This document shows positions 10,012-18,860 of a stretch of 64,000 nucleotides of DNA, piece by piece. The notes beneath the pieces were generated by a model. That model was given only the letters and a program-made list of their open reading frames with translations, ran no database searches and was not told the origin of the DNA. The position numbers and the translations under genes were made by a program. Each line of letters starts with the position of its first letter. Positions within the stretch are counted from its first letter, which is position 1. This DNA comes from Undaria pinnatifida (taxonomy: Eukaryota; Sar; Phaeophyceae; Laminariales; Alariaceae): positions 6,932,476 to 6,996,475 of the forward strand of contig JABAKD010000001.1 in assembly GCA_012845835.1 (NCBI GenBank). Direction: 5' to 3'.

Positions 10012-11574
10012 ATGGGGGACACCGATTCGAGTAAAGCCCAAGGGAGCAGCGGCGGGGTTACACCCGCCATTTTGGAGCAGCTGGCGGAGTTCCAGAGGAG
10101 AGTGGTTCTCCTGAAAGGTGCCACACCGGGAGCTGAGGTACGCGAGGCCCCAGCTTCTTCCCCGTCGTTTTCGCCTGTTGTGCAAGGTCTGGCCCATCCG
10201 GGCGGGTATTTTGGTAGCAACCGTCCCCCTAAGTTTCATAGTAAGAGGGACACGTGGCCCCTCTGGAAAGAGAAATTTACATCGTTCACTAGTATAAAAG
10301 GATGCAGGGATGCCTACAAAGAGACACCCAACCCTTTTAGAGTAGCGGATGACTCCCTCACGAATGAGGACTTGCTGTTGAGGCACTCGGCTTCGACAAT
10401 CATGTATGCTAAAATGGCTTGGGATCTTTTGCTGGAAGCTTTGGACTCTGACCCCCCGTGTTAAACCAGGATGCTAGAGACCAAGTCGCCTAGCGGAGCG
10501 GGGAAAGTCATGACCGATTTTTATGCTTCAAAGACAATAATGGAAAAACGAAGGGTAGCGCAGGAGTTCGACTCCATCTCAATGGCAGAGGGTGAAGACC
10601 CTGTATAATACCTGAGCCGCATCGACAAGACAGTGCAAAAGCTTGCAATGCTAGGGGGAACAAAGGATAATGATGACGTCAATGTGCATATTGTCCAGAA
10701 CCTCTCAGCGTCTTATGAGGTTGAGAAGAAAATCCTGTTGTCCAGCCCTCGCCTGACTCGTTCCAACATAAAAGAGGTAGTAAGAAACGCGTACATGTCG
10801 CACAAGCAGAATGTTGGAAGGGGTAAGGGTCAGTCGAAGGGAGATGACTCACATGCTCTCTACGCCGGCGGTGCACAACCAGCCGGTGCAGGCGGCAATG
10901 GTATGGGGAGGAACTCGAAAGGAAAACAGAAAAACAGACAGAAACAGCAGCAGTCGGAACAGCAGCAGCAGCAGTAGCAGCGGCAGCGGCAGCAGCAGCC
11001 ACAGCATCCGCAGCCGCGTCACCACCAGCAGCAGCAGCGGCAGCACCAAAGTGGTGATGGCGGTGTAGTGGGCCCACCGTACCGTTTATATCCGGTATAT
11101 GGGTTGTGGCGTTGGGATGACCCGAGGTTGGCCCCTTTTGGGAACGCTGGTAATGTACTCCCGATGGGATATGTACCAGTTCAACCTCCGCCTGGTGCAC
11201 TACCACCGAGACCCCCGCCACCGGCAGGATCGGGACCGCCACGTGGAGGTACCCCGATAGCTCCCCGGCTATGCTTCAAGTGTCAGCAACCGGGGCATTA
11301 TGCCGCTCAATGCACTGCGCACGCACACGCACACGTCGCGCAAAATTACCCACCTAGCTCATGTGATTTAGGCGCGCACGTTGCATCGTTTAGCCCCCCA
11401 CCAGCATCATACGACGGAAATTGGCAGGCCGGAGCATACCATGAGCCCTATGGAGCTGGTGACTACGCTCCGACTAGCTATGCTCCGCAGTACGTTGCCG
11501 CAGCAGCAGCAACGTACGCCCCCTCGACCGTCACACCAACCGCCCCGCGTCATCTGGTGGTCACCACTACCTAA
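10012..11574 (+). pseudogene. Copia Gag with CCHC zinc knuckle, three in-frame stops
   Basis: This is the capsid and nucleocapsid precursor of the Copia element. A single frame runs from the ATG at 10012 to the stop at 11572, about 520 codons, interrupted only by in-frame stops at 10462, 10606 and 10975 (the last looks like CAG to TAG inside a glutamine run). The N-terminal half holds the Copia gag region (WPLWKEKFTSFTSI near 10258, later VQNLSASYEVEKKILLSSP). A CAG-rich stretch at 10945-11050 encodes polyglutamine and arginine. The knuckle CFKCQQPGHYAAQC (C-x2-C-x4-H-x4-C) is intact at 11272-11313. No protease motif follows. The absence of frameshifts suggests the stops came late, by point mutation. 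Confidence 0.85.
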
Positions 11575-13001
11575 TGATGATTGTGGACGATTTTTCTCTG
11601 TTTGGATGGACTTACTTCCTCAAGGAGAAGTCCGACGTACCCGCTGTTTTCGCTGGTTTTCTGGCTGACATTCAGGCACAGGGCACCCCATCCATTGGGG
11701 AGTGCCTGCGCTCAGATAACGGTACTGAATTCACTAAAGGTGAGTTCGTGACGCTGCTAGACCACCACCGTATTCGCCGAGAATACACGCCCGTAGACTC
11801 TCCAAAGTACGACGGCGTGGTCGAGCGCAGGATTGCCCTAGTCTTAGAGGCCGCGATAGCGTCCTGCCTGGAGGCTCCCCGCCTGTTCGGCGGCGTGCCT
11901 CTGCCGCCGACAGGGCCTCTATGGGTGGAAGCGTGCGTGCACGCGAGTGATGCCATCAACGTGTCGGCGAGGGTGAGCGACAGGCCGGGCATGTTGTCGC
12001 CTTACCAAAGGTTGTACGGTAGGGCACCGTTCCCGCGACTGCTCCTCTTTCTCAAGCCATGCTTTCATCATGTGAAGCGGACGCTGAAATCTGAGCCGAA
12101 GGCACAGGTTTGCTTTTTCTTGAACAGCGGCAGCAACCACCAGAGGGACTGTAGCAAGGTGTTGCTTGTGTCCGGCCGCCGGTCGTACACCCGCGATGTT
12201 ACTAGGGAGCATCCGCGGGAAGCCTTTGCTGGGTTGCTGCCTGCGGCCTGGGGCAAGGACGCCCCATCACCTGGGCCGAGTTTGTCCGAGGCGCAGATGC
12301 GCCAGGAAGACGGGGAGGTATGGCATGAGCTGGCACTGGTGCCGTCAAGGACGTCACCGGGGCCGGCACAACCATCACTGGTCACGTCAAGGACGTCACC
12401 GGTGCCGTCACCGTTTCCGTCAAGTGCGTCACCGTCTCCGTCACATACGTCACCGGTTCCGTCAAGGGCGTCACCGGTGCCGTCACGGCCGTCACTGGTG
12501 CCGTCAAGGGCGTCACCGGGCCCGGCACAGCCGTCGCTGGTGACGTCAAGGGCGTCACCAGGCCTGGCACAGCCGACGCAGTCACAGCCGTTGCCGCTGT
12601 CACACCAGTTCTCAGGAGCTGGTGATGGTGGTGAGCCACAACAACTGGGGCGCACGCGGGCGCAGACTGCTCGCAACCAGGCAGGAATTGACAGATCGCA
12701 GACTATAAATGACGGCGTAGCTCAACTGGGACGCACCAGGGGGCAAACCGCGCGCAATCAGGGGGGTATGCAACATGGACTGTTGTCTTTGATGGCTGCG
12801 CGGGAGGGTATTGGTCATGTACTGTACCCTCAAGCCCCACCTCACAAGGACCCTCCCCTACCGTCGCGCCCGGTGAGTGAGCTCTTGACGCCGAACTCGT
12901 ACTCGGAAGCGCTCACCGACGAATATTCTGATCTCTGGATTCAGGCCATGGAGAAAGAATATGGTGGCCTGGAGAACGCGGGTACTTTCGGTGCGATCTA
13001 G
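11574..13001 (+). pseudogene. Copia integrase core and start of RT, N-terminally deleted
   Basis: The frame opens at MMIVDDFSLFGWTYFL, which is already the first catalytic aspartate region of the rve integrase core. The second aspartate is in LRSDNGTEFT (about 11715) and the glutamate in SPKYDGVVERRI (about 11820). The upstream HHCC zinc domain and the protease are missing, so Gag has been joined almost directly to the core by an internal deletion. After the core, a linker (about 12340-12600) is built of short repeats encoding VTSRTSP- or VPSRASP-like peptides. The frame ends in the start of the RVT_2 domain (SDLWIQAMEKEYGGLENAG) at an in-frame TAG at 12999. In a normal element, integrase and RT are one polyprotein; here the same frame continues after the stop. 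Confidence 0.85.
12340..12600 (+). repeat. Short tandem repeats in integrase-RT linker
   Basis: Imperfect units of about 15-30 bp built on 'gtcaccggtgccgtcaaggg' repeat about ten times. They encode proline-, serine-, arginine- and threonine-rich peptide in the element frame. The other strand gives a valine-, threonine- and alanine-rich peptide, which I take as a shadow. Confidence 0.75.
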
Positions 13002-13600
13002 CAACCAAACGGCCTGAATGTTCTTTCGGCGAAGTGGGTGTACGGTTGGAAATCGAATGAGATTGGCTTTGCGACCAGGGCTAAGGCGAGGTTGGAAGCG
13101 AGGGGTTGCGGGCAGCGTCAAGGTATCGATTCCTTTGAGATATTTGCCCCGACGCCTACGGCGTCCTTCATCCGCTTGTTAGGTGCCATTGCTTGCGAGT
13201 TAGATTTTGATCTTTGTCATTTCGATGCAGAGCAGGCTTTTGTTCAGTCAAACCTAGACGAAGATGTTTTTATGCGGCTACCCCGGGGTTGTGGTGAGAT
13301 GTCTGGTAAGGTAGTACGCTTGAACCGCAGTCTCTACGGCTTGAAACAACCGTCGAGATCGTGATACAACCACTTGCTATCGCACATGAAGAGTCTTGGT
13401 TTATTAAGCAGAGTCTAGCAGACGCGTGTGTCTTGCGCTTGGTCGAGTCTGGAACTATCTCCATAGTAACAGCACTTCATGTGGACGATATCTTCGTAGT
13501 AGGACGGGAGGCTAGATGCGATTGATTCTGCGAAGACTTGAACCGCCTGGTGCCGATTAACAACCTTGGCAAGCTAAGGTGATATGCTGGCTGCCGGTAT
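13002..13600 (+). pseudogene. Copia reverse transcriptase (RVT_2)
   Basis: It continues the pol frame after the stop at 12999 with KWVYGWKSNEIGFATRAKAR, then FAPTPTASFIRLLGAIA, CHFDAEQAFVQSNLDEDVFM (first catalytic aspartate) and LNRSLYGLKQPSRS, ending in TGA at 13362 where the family has tryptophan. After a frameshift near 13400 the next part reads SLADACVLRL. The catalytic box LHVDDIFVVG holds the Asp-Asp at 13484-13489 (histidine replaces the usual tyrosine). The segment to the RNase H (13600-13940) is heavily damaged. Confidence 0.88.
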
Positions 13601-13939
13601 TCTAGAGATTAGGATGCTGGCACTTTCACGATCTCGCAGCAAGCTTTCGCTGAAAACACAGCTTTAAAGTTCGGCGTTAGCTCGGGTAGAATAAATCCGT
13701 TAGGAAAGGGCCTTAAACTCGAACAGTTCGATGCGACTGAACCTGAGGGCGACTGGCCTTTCCGTGAACTGGTAGGGTGCTTGATGTGCGTTGCCAATCA
13801 GACACGTCCGGATATTGCGAACGTAGTGAGAGCGGTAGCCAGGTACACCAACTCGCCCAGGGCGATACACTGGAAGACAGCGGTTGGCATTTTAGAGTGT
13901 TTTTTTTACGAGTGATTTTGGCATTACTTTCCAGAGAGG

Positions 13940-14407
13940 CAATGGACTGGAGCTGGTTGCGTATGCGGATGCAGACTACGCCAGCAATAAACTGGTTTCC
14001 GGTGGGGCTGTCATGTGCGCAGGAGCATGCGTGTGCTGGTTTTCGAGGACTCAAAAGTGCGTGACGCTTTCGACCACAAAAGCCGAGTACGTAGCACTAG
14101 CAGACACCATCAAGGAGGTGATTTTCTTGCGGTACGTGTGGAGTTTTAATTTGCCTGGCCTTGGTTCTGCATGCATCTCACGGTTTTTGAGGACAACAAG
14201 GGGGCAAGGCACCTGGCTCATAACCGGGTGTGCGTGTCGAATTCGAAACACATCGACAGTAGGCACCACTTTCTCCGAGAGCTTGTATTCAGGGGAGAGT
14301 TTGGCATTGTCGCCGTAGAGTCTGAGCAGCAACATGCAGACTTCCTGACGAAGGCATTTGCCGGTCCAGTTTTTCGTTTTCACCGGGATTTTATGATGAA
14401 CTTTTGA
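13940..14407 (+). pseudogene. Copia RNase H
   Basis: This is the RNase H of the Copia polyprotein. YADADYASNKLVSGGAVM (about 13960-14010) holds the first catalytic aspartate, LSTTKAEYVALADTIKEV (about 14070-14120) the glutamate helix, and VFEDNKGARHLAHN (about 14185) the next aspartate. HIDSRHHFLREL and QQHADFLTKA follow before the stop at 14405. One frameshift lies near 14165-14185. The C-terminal box HADFLTKA is the standard end of Copia polyproteins, so the coding region ends where expected. Confidence 0.88.
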
Positions 14408-15439
14408 TTTTGGGAGAACGGTAGAATATGTCATGATTCAGTACGCTAGGTTCGCTTTTTTTATTGTTTAACAATGATATTTGAGCAGGCAGTTTGAGAT
14501 TTTTGGGACTTGGGGACGGTGACGATTTTTGGTAAACTACCCGGGGTCATCCCCGCGTAATCAGTCTGTGGTTTTCTCAATTAGCCCCGTAATTAGACCC
14601 AGCTGAGCCAAACCGTTTAGTTTTCATCCTGCAAGGAGGGGTCACGCCCACCTGTTACTGCTTGTGCGGGGAAGGATTCGCTTGACCACTTGAGAGGATT
14701 ATGGCTCGTTAGGTAGAAAAAAAGTCTCAAACTCGACAAGTTCGATACGTCTGAACCCGGGGGCGACTAACTTTTTCGCGAGCTGATTTGAATTGTTCCT
14801 TGACGGATTATTTTGCATATATTTGCTGGATTTTCGCACTTTTAAAGATTGCATGGTAGTTAGGGAGGCAAGTAACTATTTCCTGACTTTTGAAGTAATA
14901 ATGTTTTCACGATTGTGTTGTTTAGTATGGCACTATTTTGCTTCGGATTTGAGCGTTTGGAATCTCAATAGATTTTTAGTATGTACCCAGCCGGGAGGCG
15001 TTTGTCTCATTCGAGAGTGAGTTTTGAGACTGCTATCCGATCACACTTGTTGGAACCCCTGTTCTATGGAGCTGACAACCGTTTTATCAGGAAGGCCTAA
15101 TGCTGATGATAAGACCGATGTTTGAGTTTTTGATTTTTTGGAATTTGGATTTCAGATTTGAGTTTTCGGTCAATGAATTTCGGATTTGAGTTATTGTTTT
15201 TGGATTAAGAATTTGCGATTTAGATCTTAGATTCGTGAAGATTGATGTTGGATACTGTCCCTAAATTATATCTCTAGATTTATGGAATGTTTTTCAAGGA
15301 CTATGGTGCTGCAATCTTTCTTTCTTGTAACGATAGTACTGGGAGGGTATTGATTGACCGTAGTTTCCGTAATTGAATCGTTTTGCCCTGATGATATGAC
15401 AATATAGCATCATACGGTATCATTACGAAGCAGGGAGGC
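14408..15439. other. 3' untranslated part of Copia element
   Basis: No coding sequence is seen. The stretch 14700-14785 repeats, in degenerate form, the RT-RNase H connection at 13690-13770 (both hold 'aaactcga.aagttcgat' and 'gggcgact'), so a piece of the element was copied into its own 3' region. A purine-rich run just before the 3' LTR (about 15427-15439, gaagcagggaggc) is a likely polypurine tract. Confidence 0.6.
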
Positions 15440-15726
15440 TGTTGAGTGTTAGCTTGGATATGATGCGGATATGATGAAGGTTGAGTATTGTAGGGGTTTC
15501 CAGTGATAAGTTGGCTACATGATAGCGGGATATCGGGATGGTGGAAATGATCCGTTTATTTTGCCGCCTTTCTTCCTGGTGAGCGCACTCCACGCTGCGC
15601 CTTGGGTAGGAGCAACTTAATATATATTTGTACGCCTTATACTTGTCTTCATACCGGTAACTCCACTACCCCACTATTGTCAGCTGAACGGGTAAGCCCT
15701 CTACGCTTCGTAGGGATCAACAAACA
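15440..15726 (+). repeat. 3' LTR of Copia element
   Basis: It opens TGTTGAGTG and closes GGGATCAACAAACA, followed at once by the GTGTA duplication. Its differences from the 5' LTR are scattered substitutions and a few single-base indels, which fits an old insertion without later exchange between the LTRs. Confidence 0.9.
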
Positions 15727-15879
15727 GTGTAGCTTGTCTGAAAAGCTGCTCTCGATATGGATCAGTTTTTTTCATTTCAATTATTATCCTTGCACTCCTC
15801 TCGCCCTCCCTCTCAGTAATACTAGCATAACTCAGATCAGGGGTCCCATAGCGGGCCCTCCTGCCCTCTCGACACCACG

Positions 15880-16110
15880 GTGCATGCCGTAGGTTTATCG
15901 CGAGAAGAACTCAGCGTTTTCTTCCCTCGTCGATTCGCGTCGGATTGTACCTACCCACGCTGCTAGACGTTCTCAGCAGTTAGTTGAACCTATTTTTACA
16001 TTTCTGCAAATATAAGTGAAATCTCACCGCGGTGGGAATCGAACTCAAGGACCAACGCTAGTAGTATTCGAAGGTAACCACTAGCTAGACCACCGGGGCG
16101 ATAGGCTCAA
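15880..16110 (-). mobile_element. tRNA-derived SINE, second type
   Basis: On the minus strand the head reads 'cgccccggtggtctagctag', with an A-box match at 16078-16092 (tggtctagctagtgg) and a B-box match at 16034-16046 (gagttcgattccc). A body of about 130 bp follows. It shares the first bases of its head with the SINE at 7.1 and 50.3 kb, but its anticodon region and body differ. The body has a relative at 19375-19555 ('cttccctcgtcga', 'cacgctgctag', 'tcagcag'). A real tRNA gene is unlikely because the arms pair poorly. Confidence 0.6.
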
Positions 16111-16112
16111 TG

Positions 16113-17175
16113 ATTCACTAGAGATAATCAACCAGCAATCAGCACCAAGAAGCACGTCAAGTAGGACGCAATACAAGATTGTTTGTCAGACACGTACCAG
16201 CACGATCGCTTTTCCAGTTGACCGCGGCAAACAACCAAAACAGCAGCAGAGACAGAGGCACCACAACAACAACAAAGCACGCCTTCCACACCGTCTATAC
16301 TTCTCCAAAGAGTATTCTAGGTGGAAAGAATAACCCGCCGATGCGATATACCGGGACGAATGTATGCCACTGGTTTCTTATGTGGATGCCCTCTACTATT
16401 TACTACGACCTTCGCGTGGCGCAGCTGATCAACAAGAACGATCTGCCCCCTTGTTTTTTACAACGAAAATAAACGTATTCCCTGTTTTTGGTGCACCCTC
16501 CCCATCCATGCTATAAGTCAGACCAAAAGCGAATGTGAAATAGAGCATCAGTGTGTGTGATCATACTCGTACCTATATTACTTGCACGAGTACAAACTAT
16601 GTTGATGTGCCAGAACTACCTCCCTCGAGGCCGGGTACGCAGTCACTCGTAATGCTGCCGTGTGGCTTCGTCTGGTGTAGTAATCGTAAGCCCTACCTCC
16701 TCATCTTAGTCAGTGTGTGCGCTTGCCACGTCTATTCATGTACGTACGTACCTACCGAAATTCAACAATGAAATGCACTACTACCATACTTACCGCCGTA
16801 TCATACCTTCTTTTTTTCCAGCATATATTTATTTGTTTTTGGGACAGAAGATTAAGCCAATTTGGAAATATACTCTCTTGCCAAGTTTAAATGCATCAAC
16901 CTCTCCATACATCAAAATCCGAACAATAACTGGAGAGTACCTTTCAAAATACAAGAGTTTGCGCACTTTTCGTTTGTCTCACGCCCAGCCTTCATCTGCA
17001 TCCACGTCGAGGTGCGGAACGGAGAAAGCAGGGCGAGGGGCGTTGGAGCCTTCCCCCGAAGACGGTGCTCAAACGAAGCGATTCGACCGAGAAATTCCGG
17101 TTCCGAGAATCCCATACTGAGGCCGAAACGAAAACGGCTCCTGGATCAAATAAATCCCTGTCCCCTCAAAAGAAA
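16113..17175 (+). repeat. 1.06-kb dispersed repeat, copy 1
   Basis: It aligns along its whole length with the reverse complement of 49255-50322. Matching landmarks are 'gatcaaccagcaatc' at the start, 'gccctctactatttactacg' against 'gataccatctactacttacg', 'tgatgtatggagaggttgat' and the reverse complement of 'ctcagtatgggattctc' towards the end. No long frame is shared by the copies, so it is non-coding, perhaps the remains of a larger element. It sits between a SINE and the foldback element. Confidence 0.7.
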
Positions 17176-17198
17176 AAAACATTACATATTGGCCTACC

Positions 17199-18860
17199 TA
17201 ACGTCGAAATCTGCCAACAAAGTAATAAACACTTCCACGCACACTTGATATCATTTCGTTTTCTTTCTAGAGCCATCCATGCCGCTGTTTCAATTCGAAT
17301 CCCCCCCCCCCCCCAACGCCCCCTCCTTCCCCACCACGCGCACCATCGCCTAGACCTAGCACCACGCGTATAGCAAACCCCTACATCTATGCGACACCTA
17401 AAGATGTTTAATAAACCCCTTTCGCCCCAACCCCCCCCACCCCACCCCACCCCTTCGAACGGTCCGTTCTCTCCTCATTGATTGTATGGCCTACGGCATA
17501 TACATGATAAAGAGGTGCATTATCTCCAAAACCGTCAGATTTACCCCCTTGAAGAGGATTTATAGTTTCCACGAACAAATCGAGCTGCCCCCCCCTTCCT
17601 TCCCCCCCCCCCGCTCCCTTTTGATCGAAACCAGGCCCCCACGTCCTTCAAAACTTCGCCCTCCCCTCACCGGTTAATCGACTTACAGGATACACTTACT
17701 TGATAAACTGATGCATTTCCTTCCACAGCTGTCAGATTTTGTCCCCCTCAGAAAAGGGTTTTATAGTTTCCGCGCACAGACTGACTAACATCACCCTGTT
17801 GATCCTGGTGACTACACTGTAGTTGCAAGAGGAGTGGCCGACCTATATCCTTAATGAGGACACACGACCCGTTACACGCGCAAACAGAGTATCACACACA
17901 GCTTGCAAAGATGAGTTTAGACAAAATCTTCGATCTCACAGCTGGAGTGTTTTTTATCTTTATAATATTGATATAGACTATATAATATAAAAAACAAAAA
18001 TGCACTCAAGCTGTGAAATCGAATATTTTGTCGAAACTCATATTTGCAAGTGTGTGTGATACTCCGATCGCGCGTGTTACGAGTTGTGTGTCCTCATTAA
18101 GGATATAGGTCGGCAACTCCCCTTGCAACTGCAGTGTAGCTATCAGGGTCAACAGCGTGATGTTAGTCAGTCTGTGCGCGGAAACTGTAAAACCCGTTTC
18201 TGAGGGGGACAAAATCTGACAGCTGTGGAAGGAAATGCATCAGTTTATCAAGTGAATATATATATATACTGTAAGTCGAATATTCGGTGAGGGGAGGGCG
18301 GAGTTTTTAAGGACGTGAGGGCCTGGTTTTGATCAATAGGGGGCGGGGGAGGGGGGGGGGAAGGTGGGGCAGGTCAATTTGTGCGTGGAAACTGTAAAAC
18401 CTTCAAGGGGATGAATCTGACGATTTTGGAAAGAATGCTCCAGTTTATCTTGGGGGGGGGGGGGAGGCAGCTCAATCTGTGCGTGGAAACTATACCTTCT
18501 TTTAAGGGGATAAATGTGAGACGGTTTTGGAAAGAATGCACCACTTTATTGTGTATGTCCTGTAAGTCGTACAACCAATGAGTAGAGGGCGGATCGTTCG
18601 AGGGCGGTGGGGGCGGGGTGGGGGTGTGGGGAGGTGGGGTGTGGGGGAGGGGAGGGGAGGTATGGGGAGGGGGGGCGAAAGGGCTTTATGTCGCACAGAT
18701 GTAGGGTTTTGCTATACGCGTGGTGTTAGGTCTAGGCGATGGTGAGGGTGGTGGGGTAGGAGGGGGCGTTGGGGGCGGGGGGGGGTGGGGGGGGGGGGGG
18801 GTTGCAGCATATAAGCACGATATGCGCGTCTCTACCTCGAATGATATGAGATACATACTG
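17199..18860. mobile_element. Poly(C)/poly(G) foldback element
   Basis: This is a large inverted repeat. The left arm (17199-17960) and right arm (about 18000-18860) are reverse complements, joined by about 40 bp of AT-rich spacer. Each arm carries, from outside in, an 'ataaacactt' border, long C runs (G runs in the right arm), the block 'gcctagacctagcaccacgc', further C runs separated by 'tagtttcc.cgcaca', and an inner 190-bp block ending 'gatctcacagctggagtgt'. The right arm has one extra internal unit. No open frame looks real. The architecture resembles foldback-type DNA transposons or long-TIR MITEs. No target duplication was found. Single arms or fragments recur at 25.4-26.7, 46.9-47.9, 48.8-49.2 and 53.2-54.1 kb, with a scrap at 62.5 kb. 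Confidence 0.75.

Larger units (their letters stand above)
9617..15731 (+). mobile_element. Copia LTR retrotransposon with 5-bp target duplication
   Basis: The element proper is 9622-15726 (6.1 kb). It has two LTRs of about 286 bp with TG...CA ends, flanked by the direct repeat GTGTA (9617-9621 and 15727-15731), so it is a whole insertion. Genes on the plus strand are Gag, integrase, reverse transcriptase and RNase H, the order of the Ty1/Copia superfamily. The LTRs differ at roughly one position in ten by eye, so the insertion is old. Gag has three in-frame stops, the pol region has stops and frameshifts, and a deletion at about 11570 removed protease and the integrase zinc finger. About 1 kb of non-coding DNA lies between RNase H and the 3' LTR. 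Confidence 0.92.

Noticed and set aside
10679-11242. Long minus-strand frame across the CAG-rich part of Gag
   Set aside because: It is an antisense shadow of triplet repeats. The plus-strand Gag frame with its zinc knuckle explains the region.
12068-12676. Minus-strand frame rich in GDALDGT repeats
   Set aside because: It is antisense to the repeat-built linker of the Copia polyprotein; its repetitive look comes from the DNA repeats.
17166-17450. Glycine-, tryptophan- and arginine-rich frame over the poly(C) tract
   Set aside because: It is a product of homopolymer runs in the foldback arm; similar frames appear at every arm.
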